A stretch of DNA of 19,914 nucleotides from Bacillota bacterium (GTDB lineage: Bacteria; Bacillota_A; Clostridia; Lachnospirales; WQUN01), in NCBI GenBank assembly GCA_009786175.1, contig WQTQ01000203.1:1-19914 (forward strand). The letters run 5' to 3'. Within the stretch, counting starts at the first letter, position 1. Each line of letters opens with the position of its first letter. Both the position numbers and the translations under genes were made by a program. Positions 8,501 to 15,769 of the stretch are shown one piece after another. The notes beneath the pieces were generated by a model. That model was not told where the DNA came from. It ran no database searches and saw only the letters and a program-made list of their open reading frames with translations.

Positions 8501-10697
8501 TGTCATTAATAAACACACGGGCAGAGGCCGTTTCATGTACCCAGCCTATCTCCGGCAAAGTTGCTTCCGCGCTAAATTGCAAGTGGAATATTCCCTGGGC
8601 AGCGGCGTCCATAGGAGCCAGTCTTATTGTCCGTTCTACAAAGCCGTTTATATCCGTCGTGGCACTGCCGCCACCGGGGGTTCTTAGGTTGTGCCCCCAC
8701 ATCCAGTAAGAAAGCTGTAAATCCGGCACAGGTGTGCCTTCAAAAAATTCCGTTCTGGCAGTAAAGGTAATTTCTTCGCCTATAAATGCCGCCGCTTTGT
8801 CTGCAGACACAGTTAACCGGTAGGGTGGTTTCGCGTAATCCTGAACACTGAAAAATATAGAGCTTAAAGCATTATCGCCGTGATAAATGGCGAGTTCGTA
8901 AAAGCCCGGGTCTAAATGGGGCAGCCTAATTTCACCGGAATACGAACCGTACTGCACAGGGATATTCTGCCTGTGTAATGTGTCCCGTTCCGGTGAATGC
9001 CACCAAGCGTGTTCCGTAATTATGGCGGTCACGTGAGTTATATTTTCTTCTTGATGACGGTTTTGCACAAAACCCCAAAGAGACATTGTATCATTGCGCT
9101 GGAATAATGTGCGGTCTAACTGCAACGCCGTCCAATAGTTGCTGTTGGCGTCTGTGGACCAAAACCACGGGGAAGGGGACCAGCCCATATCCCAAGAGGC
9201 TTCCGCCACAGGCCAGGACCACCAGCCGCCCCATTGGTGGAAAGACTGAAACGCCGACGGCTGAATAAACACAACGTTTTCCATACCGTTGTCCGCGGTA
9301 ACAATCACATATTCCCCCGCAGACATACCCCGCTCTACAACAGCAATGCCGTACGCGCTTGTTTCATAGGTTGTATCGTCTATGGGGTCATACACTTTTG
9401 CTGCGGCGGGCAAGCCCGTTGTCATGTCGTTAACCCACACAAGTGCCATATTGTCATCGGCAATAACCTGTACCGCCAAGTCTGTAATTTGTATTATCAC
9501 CTGGCTATTGGAACCCTCAACTACGGCATTAAGGACATAGTAGCCCGGGGGCAGGGTGGTTGAAAGTGTAAATACCTCGTTCCAATTTACTTCGTGCCTA
9601 TCCGTTATGCGGGAGGAATACACCCTGGTAAGGTCGGACACATCAATTAAGCGGTCTTTTACCGTGTTATGCGCCCAAATCCAATTTGGGGTGTTGGCAA
9701 GTCTGTTAACCGCCGCGATAGCGTCCGCCCGGTCATCAATACGGTACACACCAACATTTATTACAGGCCGTGCAACGCCTCTGCCCCTGTCGTAATTAAA
9801 CCAAAAGCTCACACTTGGCGGTGCAAATGACGGGAACTCCACATGCAGCCTGGAAAAATGCACGCGGGGAGTCCACTCGCGGTCCGCATGTGCAGATGAA
9901 GGGGCTGTCTCAAAGGAAAATACCCGGTCTGTAGTTGTTTTTTTATCGATGCCTTCCAATGTAACACCGGCCCTTACGGTAACCGTGTAAACTTGCAGAT
10001 ATTCCAGCGGCGATGTTGGCATGAAAATAGAAGTGTTGCCACGGCGGATAAACCTTCCTTCCGCATGGGGATAAATGCTAAAATAATCGGCTATGTTTGT
10101 CTCGCCTTCAATGGAAAAATTTATTTCTATGCCCGTACGTACAGGCACGTTTGTAGACTGGTGCCGTGGCAGGGTAGTTGTAATTTCGAACCGTGTGGCC
10201 GTTTGAAACGCCCATGTAATATCCTGCGAAACTTCTCTTACAAACCTTACCACATACACTGAATTGGGTGTAAGGGGTACGGCAGGGGTTACAAGAAAAG
10301 TATTAGTACCTTCCCGCGTTATAGAAGGAGGCGGCTGATTATCTATTGAAATTGGCGGCGTTGGGGCATCTGCCGGTATTGCGTAAGGGGTCCGCAGGAA
10401 AAATGAACTTAACGTATCAATGCCCGCTGCACTGTACATGGTGGGCACAAGAACGTACCCATCACGGGGCACCAGCAGTTCCTCGGAAAATGTATGGTCC
10501 GCAAAGCTTAAATGCTCGGCAGTCGGATTTTCTGCCACAAGCTGTTGAATGCCAAACGAACGTGAAGCTACGGTAGTGTCACCGGCTTCGATAATTGGGG
10601 GGACAACAACCGTATTGGCGTTATTTCCCCTGCCGCAAGCGGCAAAAATAGGAAGTATCAGTGCCGCCACCAGCAAAAACGCGATAAATTTTTTCAT
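5526..10697 (-). CDS. Alpha-2-macroglobulin family lipoprotein, thioester motif apparently lost
   Basis: The start at 10697 (MKKFIAFLL...) is preferred because an AAAGG lies ten bases upstream and a lipoprotein signal follows, with lipid-modified Cys21 in IFAAC. This gives 1723 residues anchored outside the membrane. A bacterial Ig-like (Big_5-type) domain is seen at about 171-266 (TTTLPRHQSTNVPVRTGIEINFS). Macroglobulin-type beta domains follow, with LDRTLFQRNDTMSLWGFVQNR at 527-547 resembling the start of the MG2 domain. A Gly/Ala-rich bait-like stretch lies at about 1073-1098, and the A2M core domain at about 1102-1190 (RFEDTAVFKSLRTNEEG...FQLPDNITSWRV). In the helical thioester domain, RVEG (1306-1309) stands where relatives have a CxEQ motif, so covalent trapping through a thioester is not expected. 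A Trp-rich patch lies at 489-522. Family members trap proteases at the bacterial surface, often beside PbpC; none is present here. Its partner gene is the stalk-domain protein downstream. Confidence 0.87.
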   Translation of the reverse strand: MKKFIAFLLVAALILPIFAACGRGNNANTVVVPPIIEAGDTTVASRSFGIQQLVAENPTAEHLSFADHTFSEELLVPRDGYVLVPTMYSAAGIDTLSSFFLRTPYAIPADAPTPPISIDNQPPPSITREGTNTFLVTPAVPLTPNSVYVVRFVREVSQDITWAFQTATRFEITTTLPRHQSTNVPVRTGIEINFSIEGETNIADYFSIYPHAEGRFIRRGNTSIFMPTSPLEYLQVYTVTVRAGVTLEGIDKKTTTDRVFSFETAPSSAHADREWTPRVHFSRLHVEFPSFAPPSVSFWFNYDRGRGVARPVINVGVYRIDDRADAIAAVNRLANTPNWIWAHNTVKDRLIDVSDLTRVYSSRITDRHEVNWNEVFTLSTTLPPGYYVLNAVVEGSNSQVIIQITDLAVQVIADDNMALVWVNDMTTGLPAAAKVYDPIDDTTYETSAYGIAVVERGMSAGEYVIVTADNGMENVVFIQPSAFQSFHQWGGWWSWPVAEASWDMGWSPSPWFWSTDANSNYWTALQLDRTLFQRNDTMSLWGFVQNRHQEENITHVTAIITEHAWWHSPERDTLHRQNIPVQYGSYSGEIRLPHLDPGFYELAIYHGDNALSSIFFSVQDYAKPPYRLTVSADKAAAFIGEEITFTARTEFFEGTPVPDLQLSYWMWGHNLRTPGGGSATTDINGFVERTIRLAPMDAAAQGIFHLQFSAEATLPEIGWVHETASARVFINDIHVRPKATRTEGNASLSIDVRNITIDRLNDGTAKHGGDFLCDPVAGQELQVEIFRVYWERIRDGERYDFITRQVVPRYRYERREQRLQQFTLTTDENGEASKDFTVPNRKNESYEARITTTDGNGRAIRHNAFIGRDWSSFFWNAGEDMPFLYGARPLNEGYDIGDEVELTIMSGTEPVTRGNFLFVVVQDGIMSYHIGENTLSFTFDEKHVPNTTVFAYHFNGHTYHTSGQMSQRLRFNSSTRNMVLTVETCRESYKPGDMSTITVTATDLEGNPKIANVNISLVDEALFALMDYSVDTLAMLYGMVNDRLTFSMATHSTFISDGIEEAELFGGWAADMAVPSPGVPAVAAEAAMDDGGGGGAQATIRERFEDTAVFKSLRTNEEGVATFTFQLPDNITSWRVTTSGISTSLYAGNDVQNIRVTNPMFLHYTLNSTFLVGDVPYIGVNAFGTSLTGGEQVTFEVWCEANPEDILTATGTAFERVNIRLWEMTEEGLHALVVRATVSGYSDAVRHTYQVVNSHREVDTAVFYEVTTNTVFATNPRGLTDITFTDRGRGQFLWNLMSMRWIRGARVEGLIARREATKLIERHFPDARLFGEKGDFDVREYQVESGGIAMLPYADANLQTTVMIMPFILDEINVHALRGYLYEIYQGGSQENKMLALYGLAMLGEPVLLSLRNYVMVEDLPVQNVAYVALGLAALGETQTARNLFTTRIVPHIQAIAPYYRVNVGTSRADILDTTSAAALLAAQLGMPQALGLHNYVARNRTDNLVLTLERLAFISHQIENFNEMPASITYTLFGEEFTRDLSGGKQFTLRIPAENMSEFNLVSITGDVGAVSIIRTPLEEVEPIDNDIQIRREFFRAGTDTRATTFRQDEIIRVQITINYSAQDISGSYVITDFLPAGLTVVENSARFGSRNNLSRHWTHVTTEGQRVTFFDFNGRFRHNVYYYYARVINPGVFRAEGTMVQSIGAREYLTVGECAVLTIQD

Positions 10698-10739
10698 AAA
10701 TGCACAACCTTTCGTAGTAAAAGTCATATGTAAACAAAA

Positions 10740-10777
10740 CCCCCAAAACAGTGAAAACATTACACTTTTTTTGGGGG
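10740..10777 (-). terminator. Terminator-like hairpin after potD
   Basis: On the minus strand, CCCCCAAAAAAAGTG pairs with CACTGTTTTGGGGG across a 9-nt loop, with one bulge and one mismatch, and TTTTGTTT follows. The hairpin starts 10 bases past the potD stop codon. It is a good candidate for a Rho-independent terminator or attenuator that separates the transporter operon from the alpha-2-macroglobulin-like gene. I did not find a clear promoter in the roughly 40 bases between it and that gene, so partial read-through may supply downstream expression. Confidence 0.65.
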
Positions 10778-10787
10778 ATAAAATTTT

Positions 10788-11846
10788 TTAGTTTCCTGCA
10801 AGCATTATCTGCGTCCATGCAAGCTCAAACGCGCCTCTAAAGTCTCCCAGGTCTACAAATACTTCACCACGGGCAAGGGTTTCGGCATCCGGCCAGTATA
10901 TAGGGCAGTTTTGCCAGTACACCGGAACCCGTTCAAACGCGCCCCTGTTTGATGTAGAGTACCGGGTGTAACGGGTGTTAAGGTACGCAATATCCGGGCG
11001 GTTCATAAAGTTAATGAACTTTTCCGCGTTAGCCTGATTGCGGCTGGTTGCGGGGACAACCATGGAATTAAACCATACTTGCGACCCTTCTTTGGGCACC
11101 ACAAAGTTGTGATCCGGATTGTAGTAAATTATCCATCTTGCACATCCATTGTATACAGTAGCTAAAGCACCTTCTTCGCCAATCATGTTGTCTATTATCT
11201 GGTCTGTTAAAAATGCGCGAACAAGTGGAGCTTGGCGGATTAACGCGTCTCTAACTTGGTTAAGCTCGTCCTGGTCTGTACTGTTCATAGAGAAGCCCAG
11301 CATTCTTTGTACGGCACCCATTGTACAGCGGGAGCTGTTGTACATAAAAATTTCGCCTGCATATTGCTCGTCCCAAAGAATATGCCAAGAATCCACTACT
11401 TGGTCTACCTTGGTTGTATTATAAACGATTCCGAAAGTCCCCCATTTATACGGTACCGAGTAAAGGTTTTGCGGGTCAAACGCCATCCCTTGAAGATGAG
11501 GAAAAATATAACTTGCGTTGGGAATGTTGTCCCAATTAAGCCGCGCAAGTAAGCCCTCGTTAATCATACGCTCTACCATATAGTCTGACGGAACGATAAC
11601 ATCAAACTCTGCGCCGCCATGGGCGATCATGGTATACAATTCCTCGTTGGTGGAATATGTGCTGTAAATAATTCTAATCCCATACTCTTCCTCAAACATT
11701 TGCAATACCGGCTCGTAAATAAACAAGCCCCAGTTTGCTACGTTAAGCGGCGGATGTGTTACAGATTCATTTGAAGCATTGTTACAGGCCGTAAAGGCCA
11801 ATGCGGCTACTAAAGCCAGTACTAACATTACCAGTGTTTTTTTCAT
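10788..11846 (-). CDS. potD: Spermidine/putrescine ABC transporter, substrate-binding lipoprotein
   Basis: The product is 352 residues, the usual size for PotD. The signal peptide ends in a lipobox-like FTAC with Cys21 as the expected lipid anchor, so the protein sits on the outer face of the membrane and delivers polyamine to the PotB/PotC channel. Family features include VANWGLFIYEPVLQMFEEEYGI near the start, the FDVIVPSDYMVERMINEGLL segment, VPYKWGTFGIVYNT, and a C-terminal MNRPDIAYLNTRYTRYSTSN stretch. It starts 42 nt after the potC stop with an excellent AGGAGG site seven bases before the ATG, which would allow strong independent translation, as expected for a binding protein needed in excess. 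It is the last gene before a terminator-like hairpin. Binding specificity among putrescine, spermidine and related compounds cannot be told from sequence alone. Confidence 0.9.
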   Translation of the reverse strand: MKKTLVMLVLALVAALAFTACNNASNESVTHPPLNVANWGLFIYEPVLQMFEEEYGIRIIYSTYSTNEELYTMIAHGGAEFDVIVPSDYMVERMINEGLLARLNWDNIPNASYIFPHLQGMAFDPQNLYSVPYKWGTFGIVYNTTKVDQVVDSWHILWDEQYAGEIFMYNSSRCTMGAVQRMLGFSMNSTDQDELNQVRDALIRQAPLVRAFLTDQIIDNMIGEEGALATVYNGCARWIIYYNPDHNFVVPKEGSQVWFNSMVVPATSRNQANAEKFINFMNRPDIAYLNTRYTRYSTSNRGAFERVPVYWQNCPIYWPDAETLARGEVFVDLGDFRGAFELAWTQIMLAGN

Positions 11847-11888
11847 TCACCATTCCTCCTATATATTTCCCCCAAAAGGGTTAGTGGG

Positions 11889-12722
11889 CTACTCATCCGT
11901 GCCGTCTTCCACGTTTTTGCGTATAAGTTGTCTGTCACGCCTGTTAATTAGTATAAGCATAACCATAACCACAACAAAAATAATAGTGGAAAGCGCGTTA
12001 ATACTTGGGTCCACACCACGGCGGGTCATAGAAAAGATTCTTATTGACAAGTTTTGAACCCCCGGGCTTGTGGTAAAGAAACTAACCATAAAATCGTCAA
12101 CTGACAAAGTAAATGCCAACATTGCGCCGGTTACAACCCCCGGCCAAAGTTCCGGCAGAATAACTTGTACAAAAGCCCGTAAAGGGCTGGAACCTAAATC
12201 CAGCGCGGCTTCATACAAGTTGGGGTCAAGTTGTCTTAGTTTGGGGGTAACAGACAAAATTACATAGGGTACATTAAAAATAACGTGAGCCAAAAGCATT
12301 GTACCAAAGCCAAGTCTGCCAATACCCAGCATTCTAAACACAAACAGGAATAACATCATTAGGGAAAGCCCTGTTATAATATCCGGCATCATTACAGGCA
12401 CACGGCTTACCAGCATTATGGCAGTGCGAGAACGTTTTTTTAACTTATCAATGCCAATTGCCGCAACCGTGCCTATAATTGTGGCAAAAATAGTAGAAAA
12501 TATCGCTATTAACACGGTATTGCGCAAGGCAAGCTGGGTGTGCTGGTCGTTAAATAACCGGATGTACCAGTCCAGTGTAAAACCTTCCCATGTCCCGCGG
12601 GAACGGGAGTCATTGAATGAGAAGATTATCAGTACGGCAATGGGGGCATACATGAAAAATAAAATGGCCCCCAGGTAAAACCGCTTTAAAACCGCAAGCG
12701 CATTAGAAAAGGCATAAATCAC
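11889..12722 (-). CDS. potC: Spermidine/putrescine ABC transporter, permease
   Basis: This 277-residue membrane protein has about six hydrophobic helices and the inner-membrane permease signature EAALDLGSSPLRAFVQVILPELWPG, the EAA loop that docks onto the ATPase. The following stretch GAMLAFTLSVDDFMVSFF is characteristic of PotC-type permeases. It forms the transmembrane channel with PotB. Its start codon overlaps the end of potB by 4 nt (ATGA), so the two are translationally coupled. It belongs to the potABCD operon. The C-terminal end is charged (ending in ...NVEDGTDE), as expected for a cytoplasmic tail. Assignment as potC rather than potB rests on gene order and on the SVDDF-type motif. 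Confidence 0.92.
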   Translation of the reverse strand: MIYAFSNALAVLKRFYLGAILFFMYAPIAVLIIFSFNDSRSRGTWEGFTLDWYIRLFNDQHTQLALRNTVLIAIFSTIFATIIGTVAAIGIDKLKKRSRTAIMLVSRVPVMMPDIITGLSLMMLFLFVFRMLGIGRLGFGTMLLAHVIFNVPYVILSVTPKLRQLDPNLYEAALDLGSSPLRAFVQVILPELWPGVVTGAMLAFTLSVDDFMVSFFTTSPGVQNLSIRIFSMTRRGVDPSINALSTIIFVVVMVMLILINRRDRQLIRKNVEDGTDE

Positions 12723-13582
12723 AGCCGCATCCCCCCCTCACTTGCTTCCTCTTGACGGTCGAACCGCGACAGGATAAATGTACTTACTAACATTAGAACC
12801 ATCATAACAACAGCTACGGCAGAACCGAAATGCCAGTTGCCAACCAGTAAAAACTGCTGTTCTACAAGGTTTCCTAAAAGGAAGAACTGCCCGCCGCCAA
12901 GCAAATTAGGAATAATGAAGGTTGCCGCCGCCGGCATAAAAACCATAGTTATTCCGCTAACTACACCGGGCATACTTAAAGGAAAAATTACGCGCAAAAA
13001 TACATTTCCCGGGCTTGCGCCAAGGTCCTGCGCCGCTTCAATAATCCGCTTGTCCATTTTTGTAAGAGCAGTATAAATAGGCAATACCATAAACGGCAGG
13101 AAATTGTATACCATCCCAAGTCTAACAGCCTGGTCTGTAAATAAAATGTCTATTGCCGGTAGGTTTAGCCGCCCCAGAATGTTGTTCATAATGCCGTTAC
13201 GTTCTAAAATTGTCATCCAGCCATATGTGCGTACAAGGAAGTTCATCCACATAGGCATAATAAACAGAAACAATAAAATTGGCTTATTGCGGAAACCTTT
13301 ACTGGCCAGTATATGCGCAAGTGGATACCCAAGTACAAAGCAAATTATAGTAGTTTGAAAAGCCATTCTAAGTGAGCGCACTGTTACCCGGATATAAATT
13401 CTTTGGAAAAAAGGCTGCCCTTCTATAATACCTTCAAAAAATTTCTGCATATTCCGCAAAGTAAAATACGTATTACCATATGCATTTGTGCCCGTAAATG
13501 CGTAAAAAACAACAAGTAACAGCGGCGCGATTACAAAAATAGAAAGCCAAACTACATATGGGTACGTAAAAAGCCGTTTCAT
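12719..13582 (-). CDS. potB: Spermidine/putrescine ABC transporter, permease
   Basis: This 287-residue membrane protein has about six transmembrane segments and the EAA loop [26 protein letters not shown]-terminal features [20 protein letters not shown] and the [18 protein letters not shown] segment are typical of PotB-type permeases. With PotC it forms the channel through which polyamine enters. It overlaps potA by 4 nt upstream and potC by 4 nt downstream, so all three cytoplasmic or membrane subunits are tightly coupled in one message. Length is normal for the family, and no frameshift or missing motif was seen. A related importer for another organic cation in the same ABC subfamily would look similar, but the full A-B-C-D gene order favours polyamines. 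Confidence 0.92.
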   Translation of the reverse strand: MKRLFTYPYVVWLSIFVIAPLLLVVFYAFTGTNAYGNTYFTLRNMQKFFEGIIEGQPFFQRIYIRVTVRSLRMAFQTTIICFVLGYPLAHILASKGFRNKPILLFLFIMPMWMNFLVRTYGWMTILERNGIMNNILGRLNLPAIDILFTDQAVRLGMVYNFLPFMVLPIYTALTKMDKRIIEAAQDLGASPGNVFLRVIFPLSMPGVVSGITMVFMPAAATFIIPNLLGGGQFFLLGNLVEQQFLLVGNWHFGSAVAVVMMVLMLVSTFILSRFDRQEEASEGGMRL

Positions 13583-14646
13583 AAAGCGTTACCCTCATTA
13601 ATGTCCGGGGGTGCGGTTTTTGTCATTACATGAATTAGATCGGGTGCAATAGTTATCCCCACCGTAGAACCGACAGGGGACTGGACTGTACTTTGCACCT
13701 TCCATGTAAAGCTGCCCGTATCCACGCGCATTTCGTAGTGTACGCCTTTAAAGGTTACGTTTACAACTTCGCCCACAAGTGCGCCGTCTTCTTTTGTTGT
13801 AATACGGATATCTTCCGGGCGGACAACAATATCTACAGGCTCATTTTGGCCAAAACCCTTGTCTACACACGGGAAATCGTAACCCGCAAAAGTAACTTTA
13901 AAATCGGTGCGCATTATGCCGGGAATTATATTGCTTTCCCCAATAAAATTAGCTACAAAAGAATTTTTCGGTTCGTTGTAAATTGCCTCCGGGGTGCCAA
14001 TTTGTAGAATTCTGCCTTCGTTCATTACGGCAATGGTGTCCGACATAGTAAGGGCTTCTTCTTGGTCGTGGGTTACATACACAAATGTAATGCCCAAGGC
14101 CTGCTGCATGTTTTTAAGCTCTACTTGCATTTCCTTGCGAAGTTTAAGGTCAAGGGCACCCAGCGGCTCGTCCAAAAGAAGAACTTGGGGCTCGTTTACC
14201 AATGCACGGGCAATTGCAACGCGCTGTTGCTGCCCGCCGGAAAGCTGCGTTACCACACGTTTTTCGAAGCCTTCCAGGTTAACCATTTTTAGCATGGCTT
14301 TAACCTTATCTTCGATTACAGACTTGGAAACCTTTTTTATTTTTAGCCCAAACGCAATGTTTTCAAATACATTCATATTAGGAAACAAAGCGTATTTTTG
14401 AAATACCGTATTAAGCTGCCGTTTGTGCGGCGGCGTTTTTAACAAAGATTCCCCATTAAAAAGCAAGTCACCACCAGTGGGCTGCTCGAAACCACCAATA
14501 ATACGCAAAGTAGTGGTTTTGCCGCAACCGCTTGGACCCAGCAGTGTGACAAATTCATTCTGCCTTATGTATAAATTTACATGGTCAAGGACCGTTGCCT
14601 TACCATACACTTTCAAGATGTTTTTAAGCTCAATAAGACGAGGCAT
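13579..14646 (-). CDS. potA: Spermidine/putrescine ABC transporter, ATP-binding protein
   Basis: The 355-residue ATPase energises polyamine import from the cytoplasmic face. All nucleotide-binding motifs are intact: Walker A GPSGCGKT (37-44), signature LSGGQ (135-139), Walker B LLLDEP (156-161) with the D-loop GALD, and the switch His193 in [14 protein letters not shown]-type regulatory region follows from about residue 270 (VRPEDIRI..., [15 protein letters not shown]), as in PotA and other importers of this class. It is the first gene of the operon. An AAGGGGG stretch about 8 bases before the ATG is the ribosome site. The upstream region holds an inverted repeat with a TTGACA on this strand. 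Length and motifs are normal, and the whole A-B-C-D set appears functional. Confidence 0.93.
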   Translation of the reverse strand: MPRLIELKNILKVYGKATVLDHVNLYIRQNEFVTLLGPSGCGKTTTLRIIGGFEQPTGGDLLFNGESLLKTPPHKRQLNTVFQKYALFPNMNVFENIAFGLKIKKVSKSVIEDKVKAMLKMVNLEGFEKRVVTQLSGGQQQRVAIARALVNEPQVLLLDEPLGALDLKLRKEMQVELKNMQQALGITFVYVTHDQEEALTMSDTIAVMNEGRILQIGTPEAIYNEPKNSFVANFIGESNIIPGIMRTDFKVTFAGYDFPCVDKGFGQNEPVDIVVRPEDIRITTKEDGALVGEVVNVTFKGVHYEMRVDTGSFTWKVQSTVQSPVGSTVGITIAPDLIHVMTKTAPPDINEGNAL

Positions 14647-14878
14647 TGTGTCTACCCCCTTACCCTTGTAATATGTTTTTTTGGATTTTATCCTGAAAAA
14701 TCGCCCCTTCGGGTTTCTGTGGATTTACTGCTCCAAACAACTATATATACAACCATAAATTTTATGAAATGTCAAACATTTATTTGACATTTTCTTTGAA
14801 GAGGTATAGGCTTGATAAAGAGCGGGTTGCCCGCCTATAACACACCCCCTGATATCAGGGGGTAAAGGAGATTGCTGA
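14647..14878. promoter_or_regulatory. Divergent control region between potA and the amidohydrolase gene
   Basis: The key element is the perfect 10-bp inverted repeat AAATGTCAAA (14767-14776) and TTTGACATTT (14783-14792) around a 6-nt centre. Its arms give a TTGACA on each strand. On the plus strand TTGACA (14784-14789) is followed by TATAGG at 15-nt spacing or TAGGCT at 17 nt, both imperfect -10 boxes. On the minus strand an AT-rich TATATATAG lies about 20 nt from the box. A dyad overlapping both -35 boxes would suit a repressor shared by both directions. The regulator is unknown, and the exact -10 boxes are uncertain. Confidence 0.45.
14822..14862 (+). promoter_or_regulatory. Leader with two small hairpins directly before the amidohydrolase ribosome site
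   Basis: GCGGG-TTG-CCCGC (14822-14834) can form a tight hairpin. The 18-bp perfect palindrome CCCCCTGATATCAGGGGG (14845-14862) follows and ends two bases before the AAGGAG ribosome site (14864-14869). In RNA the palindrome can form a five- to seven-pair stem next to the ribosome site; as DNA it could be an operator. Its halves recur at 4184-4221. Confidence 0.5.
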
Positions 14879-15724
14879 ATGAAAATTTTTGACGCACATA
14901 TGCATTTTTCTAATGTACAAGCCTTTTACGGCGCGGCAGACGAATCCGGCGTGGATTACTCGTACCACGGGTTTGTAAAAGAACGGGAAGAGGCCGGTAT
15001 TGTAGGCTGTATATGCATGGGGCTTGTAGAAACATCCCGCTTTGCCTTCCCGGATAAAACTGCGCAGACACCCATGTTTGCCGACCTGGCGGAACGTCCG
15101 CCAAATTTCTTCACTTGTCTTGGCATTAACCCGTACACATTAAATGACGACGCTGTGGAGCGTATCCGTAAAGTCATAAAAACTGACCCAACAATTGTGG
15201 GTTTCAAAATTTATGCAGGGTATTATCATTATTATGTCCACGACCCAATATATGCGCCAATATACAACCTTGCGGCAGAGCATGGGCTAACCGTAGCAAT
15301 TCATACCGGGGATACTTACAGCGAGCAAGGGCTGTTGGAATACTCACACCCATTGGCGGCAGACCGTGTTGCTGTTGCCTTCCGCGATACAAAGTTTCTT
15401 TTATGCCACATGGGTGACCCATGGATTATGGATGCCTGCGAAGTGGCGTATAAAAACCGGAATGTTTACCTGGATATATCCGGGCTGCTGGCAGGGGATG
15501 AAAAATTGGTAGCCGCAACAGAAAAACGCCAATTAGTTATGCAGCATTATTCACAAGGGCTTGTGTATCTTAACAATTACAAACGCGCTGTATTTGGTAC
15601 AGATTGGCCAATAGCCCCCCTTAAAGCCTATGTGGAATTTTGCAAAAAAATAGTCCCGGAACACACATATGAAGATGTTTTTTACAATAATGCATTTGAT
15701 GTGTATGAAAAGATAAAAATATGA
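14879..15724 (+). CDS. Metal-dependent amidohydrolase (amidohydrolase-2 type)
   Basis: The 281-residue product is a compact TIM-barrel hydrolase. Likely metal and catalytic residues are visible in the usual order: H7 and H9 in FDAHMHF, H142 in IHTGD, H177 in LCHMGD, and D242 in FGTDWP. The GFKIYAGY stretch at 108-115 and the NNAFDVY ending also match this family. It has no signal peptide and should act in the cytoplasm. Members hydrolyse or decarboxylate a wide range of small cyclic or carboxylated substrates, so the substrate cannot be named. The start is well supported by AAGGAG nine bases upstream. It is transcribed away from potA; its stop codon overlaps the extended -10 promoter of secDF, so it may be a single-gene unit or be read through into secDF. 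A TatD-type nuclease is a less likely alternative. Confidence 0.83.
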   Translation: MKIFDAHMHFSNVQAFYGAADESGVDYSYHGFVKEREEAGIVGCICMGLVETSRFAFPDKTAQTPMFADLAERPPNFFTCLGINPYTLNDDAVERIRKVIKTDPTIVGFKIYAGYYHYYVHDPIYAPIYNLAAEHGLTVAIHTGDTYSEQGLLEYSHPLAADRVAVAFRDTKFLLCHMGDPWIMDACEVAYKNRNVYLDISGLLAGDEKLVAATEKRQLVMQHYSQGLVYLNNYKRAVFGTDWPIAPLKAYVEFCKKIVPEHTYEDVFYNNAFDVYEKIKI

Positions 15725-15730
15725 TATAAT
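15722..15730 (+). promoter_or_regulatory. Extended -10 promoter for secDF
   Basis: TGATATAAT (15722-15730) is a perfect TATAAT preceded by the TGn extension, about 40 bases before the secDF start. No good -35 box lies at 17 nt, which is normal for extended -10 promoters. Its TGA is also the stop codon of the amidohydrolase gene. Confidence 0.55.
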
Positions 15731-15769
15731 CCACAGGTTGTATTTAATGAAGAATAATGGAGGCCACAA

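Noticed and set aside
10698..10760. Earlier start for the A2M-like protein at 10760
   Set aside because: It would put 21 residues before a normal lipoprotein signal and run into the terminator-like hairpin.
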